Below are positions 1 to 10,029 of a stretch of DNA of 64,000 nucleotides, piece by piece. Origin of the DNA: Tricholoma matsutake (Eukaryota; Basidiomycota; Agaricomycetes; Agaricales; Tricholomataceae). The position numbers were made by a program, and so were the translations under genes. Position 1 is the first letter of the stretch. Each line of letters begins with the position of its first letter. The notes below the pieces were generated by a model. It had not been told where the DNA came from, searched no databases, and was given only the letters and a program-made list of their open reading frames with translations. Location of the stretch: contig AP026538.1 of assembly GCA_026075535.2 (NCBI GenBank), positions 3,844,001 to 3,908,000 of the forward strand, given 5' to 3'.

Positions 1-2
1 AC

Positions 3-194
3 CAGAAGGGAAGCAGATATACAGTTGAAGAGCAGAAGATCATTGAGCCTTATAAAGTTGCATTCCGATCGCAGGAATTGAAAGCTGGCCGATTGCAAAT
101 ACTCAAGTGTGACATCCTCCCAGCAATATTCAACTACTGGGCATCAATTGACAGGGCCCCTATGGATGAGGAGGAGAGTCACATTCATGCCAAG
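3..194 (+). pseudogene. 5'-truncated exon of an unidentified multi-exon gene
   Basis: Frame 3 is open from the window edge to a GTAAAC donor-like site at 195. The peptide is rich in charged residues and contains IIEPYK, LKAGRLQILKCDILPAIFNYW and ends SHIHAK. I recognise the general look of a repetitive protein family common beside transposons in Agaricomycetes, but I cannot name a function. The rest of the gene appears to resume near 2010 after SINE and hairpin-rich insertions, so this is probably one exon of a gene split by repeats. The start codon lies outside the window. Confidence 0.45.
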
Positions 195-320
195 GTAAAC
201 TCACAAGCATGTGAAGGTTGTATTATTGATCACATCACCAGGAACTAACAACCTGGCTTTCCAACAACTGGCAAATGACCAAAGGCCTCTCACAGAAATC
301 AAACCACTTCAAAGCAGTAA

Positions 321-560
321 TTTACCGTGCCCCACATGTCCTAGCAGACTCCGCATGGACTGTGTGGAGTCCGAGCTAGTCTGTATGCAGAATCTGGGTC
401 AATTTGATATCCTACGAGTTCCAAGCTTTTCAGACTTTATGAAAGTCATGACGTGCCTACAAAATATAGGTGTGCAGAGCAAGGATTGAACCCAAGACCT
501 CCAAGTCATCACACAACAAACCAAACACATGTGATCAACCAGTTGAGCCACAGGAGAATT
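321..560 (-). repeat. tRNA-derived SINE (copy 1)
   Basis: On the minus strand there is a pol III type A box (TGGCTCAACTGGTTGA, plus positions 535-550) and, about 45 nt later, a B box (GGTTCAATCC, 483-492). The body then has CTCGGACTCC-type motifs (near 345-385). The 3' end is ATGTGGGGCACGGTAAA (321-337), shared with SINE copy 2 at 2024-2040. No complete cloverleaf is formed, so this is a SINE rather than a tRNA gene. Boundaries are approximate and no clear target-site duplication was found. Confidence 0.6.
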
Positions 561-574
561 ATTTGTTAGTAATA

Positions 575-1380
575 CATAGTTTATTTATGACACTCAAACT
601 CAAACTCAAGTATTTATCTTTCAAAAATTGAACAAATAAATTTTATTAACTGCATCCCTCGCGTCTAACGCGAGGGAGTATACAATACAATCAAAGAAAT
701 ACAAAAAAAACTAATAATAATTACATTACAAACTATAGATTTAAAAAAAAAACTCCCCCTGAAATGTGGGGGAGGGCTAAAAGAAAAAGAAGAAAAAAAA
801 ACCCACCCCACGACCCCACAATGGAGGCGGGTGGCTTGTCGTTGTTGTTGTTCCACCAGCGATCCACCCCATGAGCAGTTGCTCATGAGGCTGGGGGTGG
901 GTGGTGCGTTGTTGTCGTCTCCTTTCCCTGTGTCTGGGCATCGTTCCACCCACGTTCCACCCCACGAGCAGTTGCTCATGAGGCTGGGGGTGGGTGGCTT
1001 GTCGTCATTTGTCGCCATTGTTCCCCATTTGGGTTTCTGTATTTTTTTTTTGGGGGGGGGGGGGTTTGGGCATGTCAGTGCGACGTGGCACGATTATGGA
1101 GGTTGGTGGGTGCTTACTAGGCAGGTATCCCCCTTCTGGGGTCTCCTGGCATCCCTGGGCACCCTCCTAGCCCATGTCGACAGCCTCACATCCCGTTTGA
1201 ATGGGGAGGAGGGGATTGGGTGGGCATGTGCGTGGGTTGCGCATTTTTCGTCGTGGCAGGTGGTGCCCAGTAGCATACAACTTAAAAGGCAATAAAATAC
1301 AATTAGCTGATTGATAAAACAAAAAACAAAAAAAAACACTTACTAGGGGCCCAAACGACGATTATTGTTGTTTGGGCCTG
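575..1380. repeat. Hairpin-rich, low-complexity non-coding stretch
   Basis: This stretch holds homopolymer runs (A at 740-800, T and G at 1042-1063) and several perfect or near-perfect palindromes: 656-663/669-676, 870-887, 963-980 and 1348-1356/1370-1378. Two units near 860-900 and 955-1000 share CACCCC(A)YGAGCAGTTGCTCATG followed by AGGCTGGGGGTGG. Open frames here lie in repeats and show no known domain. It resembles the interior of the TIR element at 51693-53267 (hairpin-bearing, G/T-rich) and may be a non-autonomous element. Confidence 0.5.
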
Positions 1381-1634
1381 TTGTGTCAGCTTGGCTCATT
1401 GGGTCCTGTTGCATCGGCTCAGCTAGTTTGCTGTTTGTTGTTGATGGTGCAAGAGGCATTGGAGGCAGGGGCTGACTGGGCAGTGGTGGTGGTAGAGGGA
1501 GGTGGGAGGCAGTGGCATCGAGAGTGATGGTGGTGATCAACATCAACAATGATTGTTGATGCGTCTTGAACTTGCACATGAGTCACATGATTTAAATACG
1601 GTTAGATAATGCAATTGTTTGCACTTACTGATAA

Positions 1635-2040
1635 CAGCTCTGTGGTGTAGTGGTTAATTGTGCTATTTATGCTTGGCGACAAGGCTTGGGGTTCGATTCT
1701 ACTTTAATACATAATTTTTCTGTAGTCAGCTAAGCCTCTGTTGTGCATCCACAGACTCAACTCGGACTTGACTCGGACATGTATCTGTCCAAGTCTGTCT
1801 GAGTCCGAGTAAATTGATGTTGCTTGGACAAAGTCCATGCGCACTCCGAGTAAAAGTCCAAAAATAGCTTGGACTCCACAAAAGTCCATGCGGACTCTCT
1901 AGGAGTCTGAGCAATATACAGGACATTTGAGCCAAATGAGTGGGTCCAGTCTGAGCTAGTCTGTGTGGAGTCCGAGCTAGTCCATGTGGAGTCCACCAAA
2001 TTCCGCGTGGACTGGCTCGGAATATGTGGGGCACAGTAAA
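1635..2040 (+). repeat. tRNA-derived SINE (copy 2)
   Basis: A box TGGTGTAGTGG at 1643-1653 and B box GGTTCGATTCT at 1690-1700 are spaced as in a tRNA gene. They are followed by ~330 bp dense in GGACT/AGTCC and CTCGGAC motifs, ending ATGTGGGGCACAGTAAA (2024-2040). The head matches SINE copy 3 (minus strand near 31285-31310) over GTGGTGYAGTGGTTAATTGT. The tail matches copy 1. Too long and lacking an acceptor stem to be a functional tRNA. Confidence 0.7.
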
Positions 2041-2942
2041 GACCTCCTTCAAAGTAAAGTGGTCAGAAGTCATTTGGAGCTTGTACCAGGACCGAGTTTT
2101 CCAACAGATCACAAACCTGTTAGGTGGTGAGGATGCCACCACAAGTACACCAGGATGGTTCCAAGCATGACTGCCAGCTATCAAGCATGTTTTCGACACC
2201 ATGAATGCAGAGGAGAAAGCCATCCTTGAAGTTGAACAGGAGAAAATGATGTGGGAAGGATATCCCAAGCAGACAAAGCAAGTGTAAGTTGAAGCCGATG
2301 CCATTGCTGGACATAACAAACATTTCACAGTCTAGCAGACAAATACCTCCTTAAACATGTGGTGGAGAATGCACGACAACAGTGGCTGGAAATGGGGGTG
2401 TTGTCTGTGACATTTACAGCCTATACTGCACCTAATGGTTTGATGGTTGTTGATGTGTGAGTCCCCAAATCATTTACTGCCAATGCAATGCCGATGCCGA
2501 CTCCAGTCACAAAAATGTTGCCTCTCTGATAGCCACCCCTGCACAATCGTTTCTGGACATGTATCATGATCAAGTCACTGAACTAAAGCAAAACTTTATG
2601 AGTTATATCAAGTTTTTATGCCCATCACACCTTGCTTCAAGGTCAGCAATGCAACATAATGCAACACTAACCCGATTAACAATGACTAATGATGGCTTCC
2701 TGATCCTTCCCACATCATGGAAAGGATCACAATTCAAGAAAAAAGAGCTGGAAGAATGGTTTATGTTGTATGTTGGCCAGCATTACAGTATGTTGACTTC
2801 CTATTCCACAAACTGTTACTTATCTCCTGCAGAACTAGCAAACAATGGTCGTAGTCGCCATATCCCATTCAAAGCAATTGCAGATTGGACATCATCATTT
2901 GTCAGTCCAAAATATCTCCCAGCTAGGATGTCTTCAATGTGA
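2041..2942 (+). pseudogene. Decayed multi-exon gene of unknown function (continuation)
   Basis: An open frame with GGEDATTSTPGWFQ, MNAEEKAILEVEQEKMMW and YPKQTKQ runs into a 47-nt intron (2284-2330, GTAAGT...CACAG). Splicing restores the frame as V-LADKYLLKHVVENARQQW. A TGA at about 2457 and a later frame change precede a 3' section (to 2942) containing FLDMYHDQVTELKQ, KKKELEEWF and RSRHIPFKAIADW. I do not recognise a catalytic domain. Together with the exon at 3-194 this looks like a repeat-associated Agaricomycete gene family, inactive here. Confidence 0.45.
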
Positions 2943-3665
2943 CATCTTGCTGTTCCAGCTTCTCAACCTTGGCCATGTAGAGATGATGACTGGCATCCTT
3001 GTATGAGGTGCCAAGGTTGTTTTGCAGGGCTTTCACTTCGGCATGGCAGCTCAACAGCTCCCTGTCTGTCAATTTCTGCAACAGGATGAACTAACAGTCA
3101 TACAAATGAGGACAAGGCACTTACTGGATCAGCAGGTAGCATTAGCTGGTTGCGGGCCAATGCATGGTAGTATGGTGTATCAGTCATGTTTCCAGACTGC
3201 AAAGTCACCAGTGAGAGGATAGACGAGGCAAACAACCAAGAAACAGCATCAGCCAAGACACGGCATCAGCCAAGATGCATGGCAGAGGCCAAGAAATGGC
3301 ATTGGCTAAGACATGGCATTGGCCAAGACACGGCAGAGGCCAAGATGCACAGCAGAGGCTAAGAAATGGCATCAGCCAAGACATGGCATCGGCTAAGACA
3401 TGGCATCGGCCAACAGGACGACATTGGCCCAAGGATGGCATCAGGCCAAGATGGCTAGGCTGGCAGCAACAAGACTTTGAAAAGAAGGAAATCTTACCCC
3501 CCCATGTGCCATGTGTACATTGAATTCAACCTTCTTGCAATAGGCCTCCATTGCCTGGTGGGTAGCTGGAATCATAAAATGGGGCACTAGATAGTGCTGC
3601 CCATTGTCACCTCAGATAACGACATATCCATCAGGAATATAAGTATTGGTTTGCTGATTGCTCAT
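2941..3665 (-). pseudogene. Minus-strand spliced gene remnant, unknown function
   Basis: Start ATG at 3665-3663; exon 1 encodes MSNQQTNTYIPDGYVVI, a TGA, then GDNGQHYLVPHFMIP and ends VHMAHGG at a GTAAGAT donor (first intron base 3497). A later exon ending near 2941 encodes LTDRELLSCHAEVKALQ and YMAKVEKLEQQ. A tandem repeat (3236-3455) sits in what would be the intron or a middle exon. The function is unknown; the internal stop says it is decayed. It converges tail-to-tail on the plus-strand gene ending at 2942. Confidence 0.45.
3236..3455. repeat. Degenerate ~18-22 bp tandem repeat (GCCAAGAYAYGGCATYRG)
   Basis: About ten imperfect units built on CCAAGACATGGCATCGG and CCAAGATGCAYGGCAGAGG alternate across the interval. 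All frames over it are shadows of the repeat. It lies inside the minus-strand gene remnant. Confidence 0.7.
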
Positions 3666-4219
3666 GGTGTAGATCACATAGATGATAACAAGTGATACCA
3701 TTTAATCAGGACATTATTTGTTTGTATATATTGTATATCAATCAACAACACGTGATTGTTGATTTTCAGTGTTTCACTCTTTTTCATCTCAACATCGACC
3801 CTGCTGCCACAGCTGACTCATCAACCATGAACGTTACATGCCAACAAGTGCTCGGCCAGATCAGCGAGATCAAGCAATCCATCTGCAATGGACTTCAGGA
3901 CCAAAGTATCAAGGCCGTGATGAAGGAAAGAAAATCAGCCCTTGTGAGTGGATTGGCATGCTATCAGATCAATAATGCACTTACAAATTGTAGAAAACAT
4001 TATTTGCCTGGCAAAGAGAGGTTCTCACAGAGGATGTGCAGGCCATCTTCCAGGCTGATGCCTTTTTGTGGGGATTTGTGGTAGCATGGTCAAAGTCAGA
4101 CAGGACAGGGGACCAGAAGTTTATTGAAGGTCAACTGAGGGCAATGAAGACCTTCGACAAGAAAAAGGGCATAACAGGACCTGTGTCCACATCGGCTGGA
4201 CCAATGGCAGCAGCGAGGG

Positions 4220-4555
4220 CAGGTGGAATGGCAAGGGCAGGTGGAATGGCAAGGGCAGGTGGAATGGCAAGGGCAGGTGGAACGGGCACTGCAGCGGGAA
4301 TGGGAATGGCAGCAGGAATGGGAACGGCAGTGGGAATGGGAATGGCAGCAGGGACAGGACCAGCAGCGGGAACAGGACCAGCAGCAGGAATGGGACTGGC
4401 AGCGGGAATGGGAACAGGAACAGGAACAGGAACAGGAACAGGAACAGGAACAGGAACAGGAATGGGAACAGGAACAGGAATGGGAATGGGAACAGGAATG
4501 GGAATGGGAACAGGAACAGGAACAGGAACAGGAATGGGAACAGGAATGGGAATGG
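4220..4555. repeat. Coding microsatellite/minisatellite (GGAACA / GGAATG / GGCAGGTGGAAT)
   Basis: Starts as four near-identical 18-bp units (GCAAGGGCAGGTGGAATG) and passes into hexamer repeats GGAACA and GGGAAT. It encodes an Ala-Gly-Met then Gly-Thr/Gly-Met tract in the plus-strand gene. The opposite strand is also open (Pro-Val/Pro-Ile repeats), a consequence of the hexamer period and not evidence of an antisense gene. Confidence 0.85.
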
Positions 4556-5611
4556 CACCAGCCAAGAAAGTGGGGATGGCAGTGGCAAAGAAAGGAAGAG
4601 TGGCAGTGGCAAAGGCACAAAGAGCGGCAGTGGCAATGGCAGCAGCAATGCCAACACCAACAAGGATAGAAGCAGCACCGGCACTGGCCAAGATGCGGGC
4701 CCAACCAGAAGCATCAGGATCCAGACTTCCAGCCCCAGCCCAGCAACCAATGCTGCCAGCAATCACAGTGAGACCCAGGCTGCGAGAGGTGCAGAGTAGG
4801 AGGGGATCAGATGAGGATTTTGATGAGGAGACGGAGAGCAATGCTGGTGCCAATCCCAGGATGGAGCAGAAGTGGCACAACACAGCAAAGGCAGCATGAG
4901 GAGCACCCCAGCAAGGGAGTTTGCAAATGACGCCATGTGCACGATGTGTCAGGCTTAGGCATGAGTGTTAGGAGCAGGTGAATGGGAAAACCACCTGCTA
5001 CTTCTGTGGGAAAGGGAAAGTTTGGTGCAATCCAGAGGATGTGGATCGAGTGCCAAGAACCAAGAAAGCAAAAGGATCAGCAAGAAGAAAAGCAAAGAAG
5101 GCACAATTTTCCAGTGAAGACAGTGGAGAGGAATCATCTAGGCAGTTCACTGCAAGCCAAAAAGGAAATCAAAAGGTTAGTTCTTCCATATCATGACACA
5201 TAAAACCACTAACATGTATACCCATAGCTGTGGAAGAGGATATCGACATGGCCAATCCCAAGCCCAAGCTGATTGCCCTCCCTGCCCTGACTCCCTACCC
5301 CTCTGCTGGTGACTATGCCACCTTCACTGGACGTCTATACCAACTGGAGGAAGACATGTACAAGCATGCATGGTGGAATGAAGAGTCATTCCAAGAGTCC
5401 CAACTCCATGTATGAGAACTCTGGGAGACGGTTGACTTGCTTCAAAACAGGGTGAACAACATTGAAGGATACCTTGGGTTGCAGGCTGGTGCACAGCCCA
5501 TTACGTTGTACAATGGTTACATGGCTGGGCAGGTGGTTCACCTCAAGAGGACTCCAAGCAGGAGGGCAGAGGCAGATTGGGAAGAAATGACAGATGCCAA
5601 GGAAGGTGATG

Positions 5612-5750
5612 CCACTCCCGCTCCCACTCCTGCTCCTGCTCCCACTCCTGCTCCCACTCCCACTCCCACTCCTGCTCCTGCTCCTACTCCTGCTCCCACT
5701 CCTGTTGCTGCTCCTGTTGCCACTCCTGTTGCCACTCCTGCTGCCGCTGC
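5612..5750. repeat. Coding minisatellite (CCTGCTCCCACT)
   Basis: Imperfect 6- and 12-bp repeats of CTCCTGCTCCCACT encode a Pro-Ala-Pro-Thr tract of the gene ending at 6231. Antisense open frames here are by-products. Confidence 0.8.
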
Positions 5751-6457
5751 CCATGACAAAGATGAACAGATGGCAGAACTGGTTGAGGAGGGGGGATTTG
5801 TTGAGGGTAACACTGAGCCTGAGCATGGTGAGGAGGGACTGGCTGTGCCTGAAGAGGTGGTGGGGGAAGCATCCTTGGCTGGTGCCCCCCCCATCCAAAT
5901 TATTCCCGCCACACCACAGGATTCTCAAGAAATGGTACAGCCCACAACATCAATGGCCCCACCACTCCCTCTTCTCTTCCCCCCAACATCACTCACCGAG
6001 CCCGAGGCTGCTGCCCTGGCATCGGCAATCAATGTAATCACCTCACCCTGGCCCTCCCCTCCCCCTGCACAGCTGCGCCAATCCCCACATGGGCTGACCC
6101 CTGGTCCATCTGGACTATGTTCCAGAAGTACCACCCCTCAGCCAAACCCAAGGAAGAGAGCAGGAAAATCTGAGGACAGAGGGAGACAAAGCGAGGCAGA
6201 AAAGAATAGATGTGATCCAGCATGTACATAAAAGTTGGACTATCTTTTTTTTCACATTACATAGTGTTTTATTTGTAAATCTACGTGGCAAATTTCACTT
6301 TTTTAATTCTCTGTCTCCTCCCAACAGCCTGGGTTGAAATGGCTTCCTGCTGTGCAAGGTCATCAGCTGTCCTTTGGATAGGTTGTGCTTGTGCCGAGGA
6401 TGGATTTGCTGCCGATCCTGATGTTGCCATTGCCAATTGTACTGTTGCCATTGCTGA

Positions 6458-7273
6458 TCATACTGTTGCCATTGCCGATGTTGCCATTGCTGATTGTACT
6501 GTTGTTGTTGCTGATATTGGTGTTGCCATTGCTGATTGTACTGGTGCTGCTGCCAGTATTGGTGTTGCCATTGCTGATCTTACAGTTGCCATTGCTGATA
6601 TTGGTGTTGCCATTGCCGATCCTACTGGTGCCATTGCTGATATTGGTGTTGCCATTCCCGATCCTACTGGTGCCATTGCCGATATTGGTGTTGCCATTCC
6701 CGATGCCACTGTTGCCATTCCTGATGCCACTGTTGCCATTCCTGATGCCACTGTTGCCATTCCTGATGCCACTGTTGCCATTCCTGATGCCACTGTTGCC
6801 ATTCCTGATGCCACTGTTGCCATTCCTGATGCCACTGTTGCCATTCCTGATGCCACTGTTGCCATTCCTGATGCCACTGTTGCCATTCCTGATGCCACTG
6901 TTGCCATTCCTGATGCCACTGTTGCCATTCCTGATGCCACTGTTGCCATTCCTGATGCCACTGTTGCCATTCCCGATGCCACTAACGCTGCTAAAGCCCT
7001 TGCCCTTGCAATAGGATGCTCTGTCCGATTTCCCCCTAAAAGTGGTTGAGGCTTAGGGCATTGTGAGCTCTCTTGAGGTATATCCAACAGAAATGGATCA
7101 ATTGGGCATGGGAGATCATTTACAATGGTATTTCCAGCTGATCCAGGTGTGATGTATCTCATGTAAATGTGTCGAGGAATGAGATATTCTGGTTCACCAT
7201 CACTAGGACCATTAATTGGCTGTGGTTGAGTGACACCAACCATGCAGAGGCTGTCTATTGTCATTTGATCCAC
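6458..7273 (-). CDS. Hypothetical 271-residue protein with 7-residue tandem repeats
   Basis: Uninterrupted minus-strand frame from ATG at 7273-7271. The first ~90 residues are non-repetitive (MDQMTIDSLCMVGVTQPQ, PEYLIPRHIYMRYITPG, LPCPIDPFLLDIPQ). The rest is a tandem array of ASGMATV, degenerating to related Ala/Met-rich units near the C-terminus. The unique N-terminal part and lack of stops argue for a real exon. The reverse frames over the array are shadows. No function is recognised. It may be the 5' exon of a larger repeat-borne gene; expression is unknown. Confidence 0.4.
   Translation of the reverse strand: MDQMTIDSLCMVGVTQPQPINGPSDGEPEYLIPRHIYMRYITPGSAGNTIVNDLPCPIDPFLLDIPQESSQCPKPQPLLGGNRTEHPIARARALAALVASGMATVASGMATVASGMATVASGMATVASGMATVASGMATVASGMATVASGMATVASGMATVASGMATVASGMATVASGMATVASGMATVASGMATPISAMAPVGSGMATPISAMAPVGSAMATPISAMATVRSAMATPILAAAPVQSAMATPISATTTVQSAMATSAMATV
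6703..6985. repeat. 21-bp minisatellite, about 13 near-perfect units
   Basis: The unit ACTGTTGCCATTCCTGATGC(C) repeats almost without variation, grading at 6420-6700 into older diverged units (GATATTGGTGTTGCCATT). Near-identity of the core units suggests recent expansion. It codes the ASGMATV heptad on the minus strand. Confidence 0.9.
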
Positions 7274-7404
7274 TTGGACATATTGTGATTCAGTTTCTCC
7301 TATTTTTTATGTTTGTTCTATATTTTTCCTCACTTCATTTCCTTCTATTCTTCATTTTCTATGATTTTTCCGGATTTTATTACTAATTTCCCTTTCTATC
7401 ATGT

Positions 7405-7688
7405 TTGTGCATGTTGACAGTTTTATATTTAGAGGCGGAGCACCCCTTCCGACATCTACCCCTTGGTATGATGTCATTCAGCAGCCTTGATCTGCCTATC
7501 TCTGCCTTTTCTACTTTTAGGTTATTATTTGATTTTTGTTGTCTTCACATATACTGGGCATCGGAAAAGGGATCCTTAGAGTTTTCTCTTCAGATTTCCC
7601 TTTGCTAGGTGCATCCCCAATCCCTGTAATATGTAGTATAATTTTAACTTCAGATTTCCCTTTGCTAGAGGCTGAGGTTGCCCTTATA
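7405..7688 (+). repeat. Gypsy family C 5' LTR (copy C1, start uncertain)
   Basis: The 3' end (GCTGAGGTTGCCCTTATA) matches the end of the complete family C LTR at 55782-56285 (GAGGTTGCCCTTACA), and both contain doubled CTTTGGTTTTCCCTTGC-like blocks. TATACT lies at 7550 and the predicted transcript start AGAGTTTTCT at 7578-7587. The left boundary is not resolved; the sequence upstream of about 7405 does not align by eye to the family C LTR. Confidence 0.6.
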
Positions 7689-7690
7689 GT

Positions 7691-7700
7691 AGAAAACTCT
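7691..7700 (+). promoter_or_regulatory. Self-priming primer-binding site of C1
   Basis: AGAAAACTCT, two bases after the LTR end, is the exact reverse complement of AGAGTTTTCT at 7578-7587 in the LTR, 28 bp downstream of TATACT. This is the layout of Tf1/sushi-type self-primed elements, where the mRNA 5' end folds back as primer. Confidence 0.55.
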
Positions 7701-8747
7701 CTCCTAAGGCCCGAAATTGTGAACACACTGCCCAAGATAGGCAGGTACAGAGTGGACGACACTTCCCAAAGCTCCACAGACTCCCTACACACCATTCCAG
7801 ACAGTCCTGCCTTTACTGCGCCACCATTTTCACCAAATGTGCCCCCTAGCGACATGTACACATCAGAGCACCTTGATGCACTTGAAAGCAACATTTCTGG
7901 AATACGCACGCAAATCGATACCCTTGCGTGGCCATTTTGGTTGATCACCATCCGAGCTCCCAATCTCCATCAATCACTTCAACCAGGACTGCATCTCATT
8001 GTAACAGTTTGAAAACAAATGGGCTGTTTGCCCTATTTTGCGATCACAGGTTCTCATCCACTCATCCCTCTCGACATCTCAGAAGCAACATATCTACAGC
8101 CACCACCCGACTCAATACTTTCCTCCACTGATCTCATCACCCAACGTGCTATTGCACTACAGAAATGATCAACCGATCTCAAAGTACTCTACTTTAGAGT
8201 CAGTATCATGCCCGTACCAAACACATCAACATCCGATTCCATTTCATCCACTGGATTATTGAACCAGGTTCTTCCTTCATCAATGGAGAGAGATTGATGT
8301 GGGTGGTGCTCAAGGATGCAGTGGGGGCAGTGTTTGTATTCACCATATTTGTGGCTGCTGTGTTTGTGGCAAACTGTGAATGGTGATGCTTATTGTAGTT
8401 GTTATACCTGTTCTTGCTATCATCATGTCCATGTTTATGTTCACAAAAGATCCTTTTTGTTACATGTACATATTTGTGCACAATAGTATTTGAGGGGGCG
8501 CCACTGATTTCAGGGTGTGCCCATTTCTGGCTACACGTCTTGGCTATACTTGTCTCCCAAGCGCATGATTAGCCAAACTTCAAACAAATTCTCATCATGC
8601 TGCCAAGCATGCCATGATGGCCATCAGCTGATAGTATTAGTAATCTGTGCTACTTATGCTTATTGGATGCCCCTATGGTCATGTGCGCTGCTGCTGCCAG
8701 TACTTGTCAACCATGCTTTCTTTTAATGTGCTTGTAATACCCATGTC
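7701..8747 (+). other. C1 leader and degenerate gag 5' region
   Basis: 7680-8012 is open in one frame (GRYRVDDTSQSS, SEHLDALESNISGIRTQIDTLAW), resembling the N-terminal spacer of mushroom Gypsy gag genes. From about 8010 to 8747 only short, stop-ridden frames occur and I see nothing else convincing. Confidence 0.4.
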
Positions 8748-9790
8748 TTGTCACTTAAATTGATGATCAAAAACTTTGTCAGGACCCTCCAGACTAACCC
8801 TACAACCAATATTCCCCCCATTGTGACTCCAAGCGCACCCAACAACAATGTGCTGCCAAACACGCCCACTAAAGAGCACACCCAAATCAAACCGTCTCCC
8901 CCCACTGAATTTAATGGTGCACATGCGCAGGGGCATGCATTCCTTAATTCCTGTGAGTTATACATCAGTCTCCAGTCATATCAATTCATCGATGAGGCTG
9001 CAAAAATTTATTGGGCCTTCACATACATGAAATCTGAATGTGCCTATCTCTACGTGGATCATATTCTGTGCCAAACTAAAGAACTCGGTTCTCTACCTTT
9101 CTCCACTTGGGGTGACTTTTGAGCTGAGTTTGTATGCCACTTTTGTCCCCTCAATGAGTGCCACTGAGTAGTGACACAACTCAAGTCATCCTCTTACCAC
9201 CAGGCACGTTGATCTGTGGACAATTATATCGATGAGTTTAAGGATTTGGTGGACATGGCAGGATATGGGAGTGGGCTACCAGTGGTGGTGAAGTTCTGAC
9301 GGGGCCTCAATCGAGAAATTCAGGACCAGATTGCACAGATGTTGGAAGGGTGCCCAGCGGATGATGATATCTATGCTTGGTATGAAGCTGCTTCACTCTG
9401 TGACAAGAACCGACTCACAAATGTGGTGTTTAATGCTGAATTCCATGCTCCAACTACCACTCATGTGCCCTACACCTTCAATTGAACCCTTCCCCGCCTT
9501 AACCCCATTCCTGTTCATCAGACTCCCACACCAGCTGTCAATGTCCCAGTACCAATGGATGTTGATGCGGCCCGCAGCCGTGCGTGTAGGTTGGATCTCT
9601 GCTACTGCTGTGGAGAAACTGGGCACGGGGCTGGAGCATGTCCCCATCTTCAGGATATCCACATGCTCACCCCTGAGGGGTGAGATGAACTCCTCCAAGA
9701 CTTGTTGGTGCTTGTAGATGTTGAGGAAGCAAAGGATCAGGTTGCAGAGGATATCAAGTCAGAAATTGTAGAGGAGCAGGATTTTTCTAT
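8748..9790 (+). pseudogene. gag: Gypsy C1 gag (capsid + zinc knuckle), decayed
   Basis: One frame with several TGA stops encodes a retrotransposon gag: a capsid-like segment (EFNGAHAQGHAFLNSCELYI, AAKIYWAFTYMKS), DNYIDEFKDLVDMAGY, and a CCHC knuckle CYCCGETGHGAGAC near 9597-9640. Preceding it is a Pro-rich stretch with PVPMDVDAAR, typical of chromovirus gag. Stops include the TGA at 9120-9122 after STWGDF. It would package element RNA in virus-like particles if intact. Pol follows at 10054. Confidence 0.75.
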
Positions 9791-10029
9791 TCACAGTGAG
9801 TGAATCGTACGCCCTCACTGCCTGTCCATAACCACTTTGAAGTCTTGTCAGTTGAATCCCCAAAGAATGAATCCATTTCTGTGACTGTTCCCCTCTCTGA
9901 CCCTTTGAAGTTGGCTGAAGACGTACCTGCTCTTCCCATCTCTCCCTCTGCTCCACACCCCAAAATTAAATCATGGGAGCATAAACTACCACACAAGTAT
10001 ATTGTTGTGTCCACTCCCTCCACACATTC

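Larger units (their letters stand above)
3827..6231 (+). pseudogene. Decayed gene with low-complexity tracts and a CxxC cluster
   Basis: ATG at 3827 opens MNVTCQQVLGQISEIKQS. After a frame change near 4030 it continues as VQAIFQADAFLWGFVVAWSK and enters a long repetitive tract (4200-4560, Ala/Gly/Met then Gly-Thr). A cysteine cluster follows at 4936-5040: CARC-x6-C, an internal TAG, then CYFC-x6-C, which looks like a paired zinc-binding cluster. An intron lies at 5176-5227 (GTTAGT...ATAG). The last part (5228-6231) has a short conserved-looking block (WNEESFQES, TGA, ELWETVDLLQNRVNNIEGYLGLQAG) and a Pro/Ala/Thr repeat. Similar CxxC-bearing unknown genes are abundant in mushroom genomes; DNA binding is only a guess. 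At least four disabling lesions are visible. Confidence 0.5.

Noticed and set aside
1042..1063. T/G homopolymer run as a telomere or polypurine tract
   Set aside because: No telomeric hexamer array and no LTR next to it.
1635..1710. A tRNA gene
   Set aside because: A and B boxes are present, but no acceptor or T-arm pairing could be drawn and the sequence continues into a SINE body.
4096..4883. Long minus-strand open frames (up to 250 codons) over the GGAACA repeat
   Set aside because: All three are periodic artefacts of a 6-bp repeat; the plus strand carries the non-repetitive flanking coding sequence.
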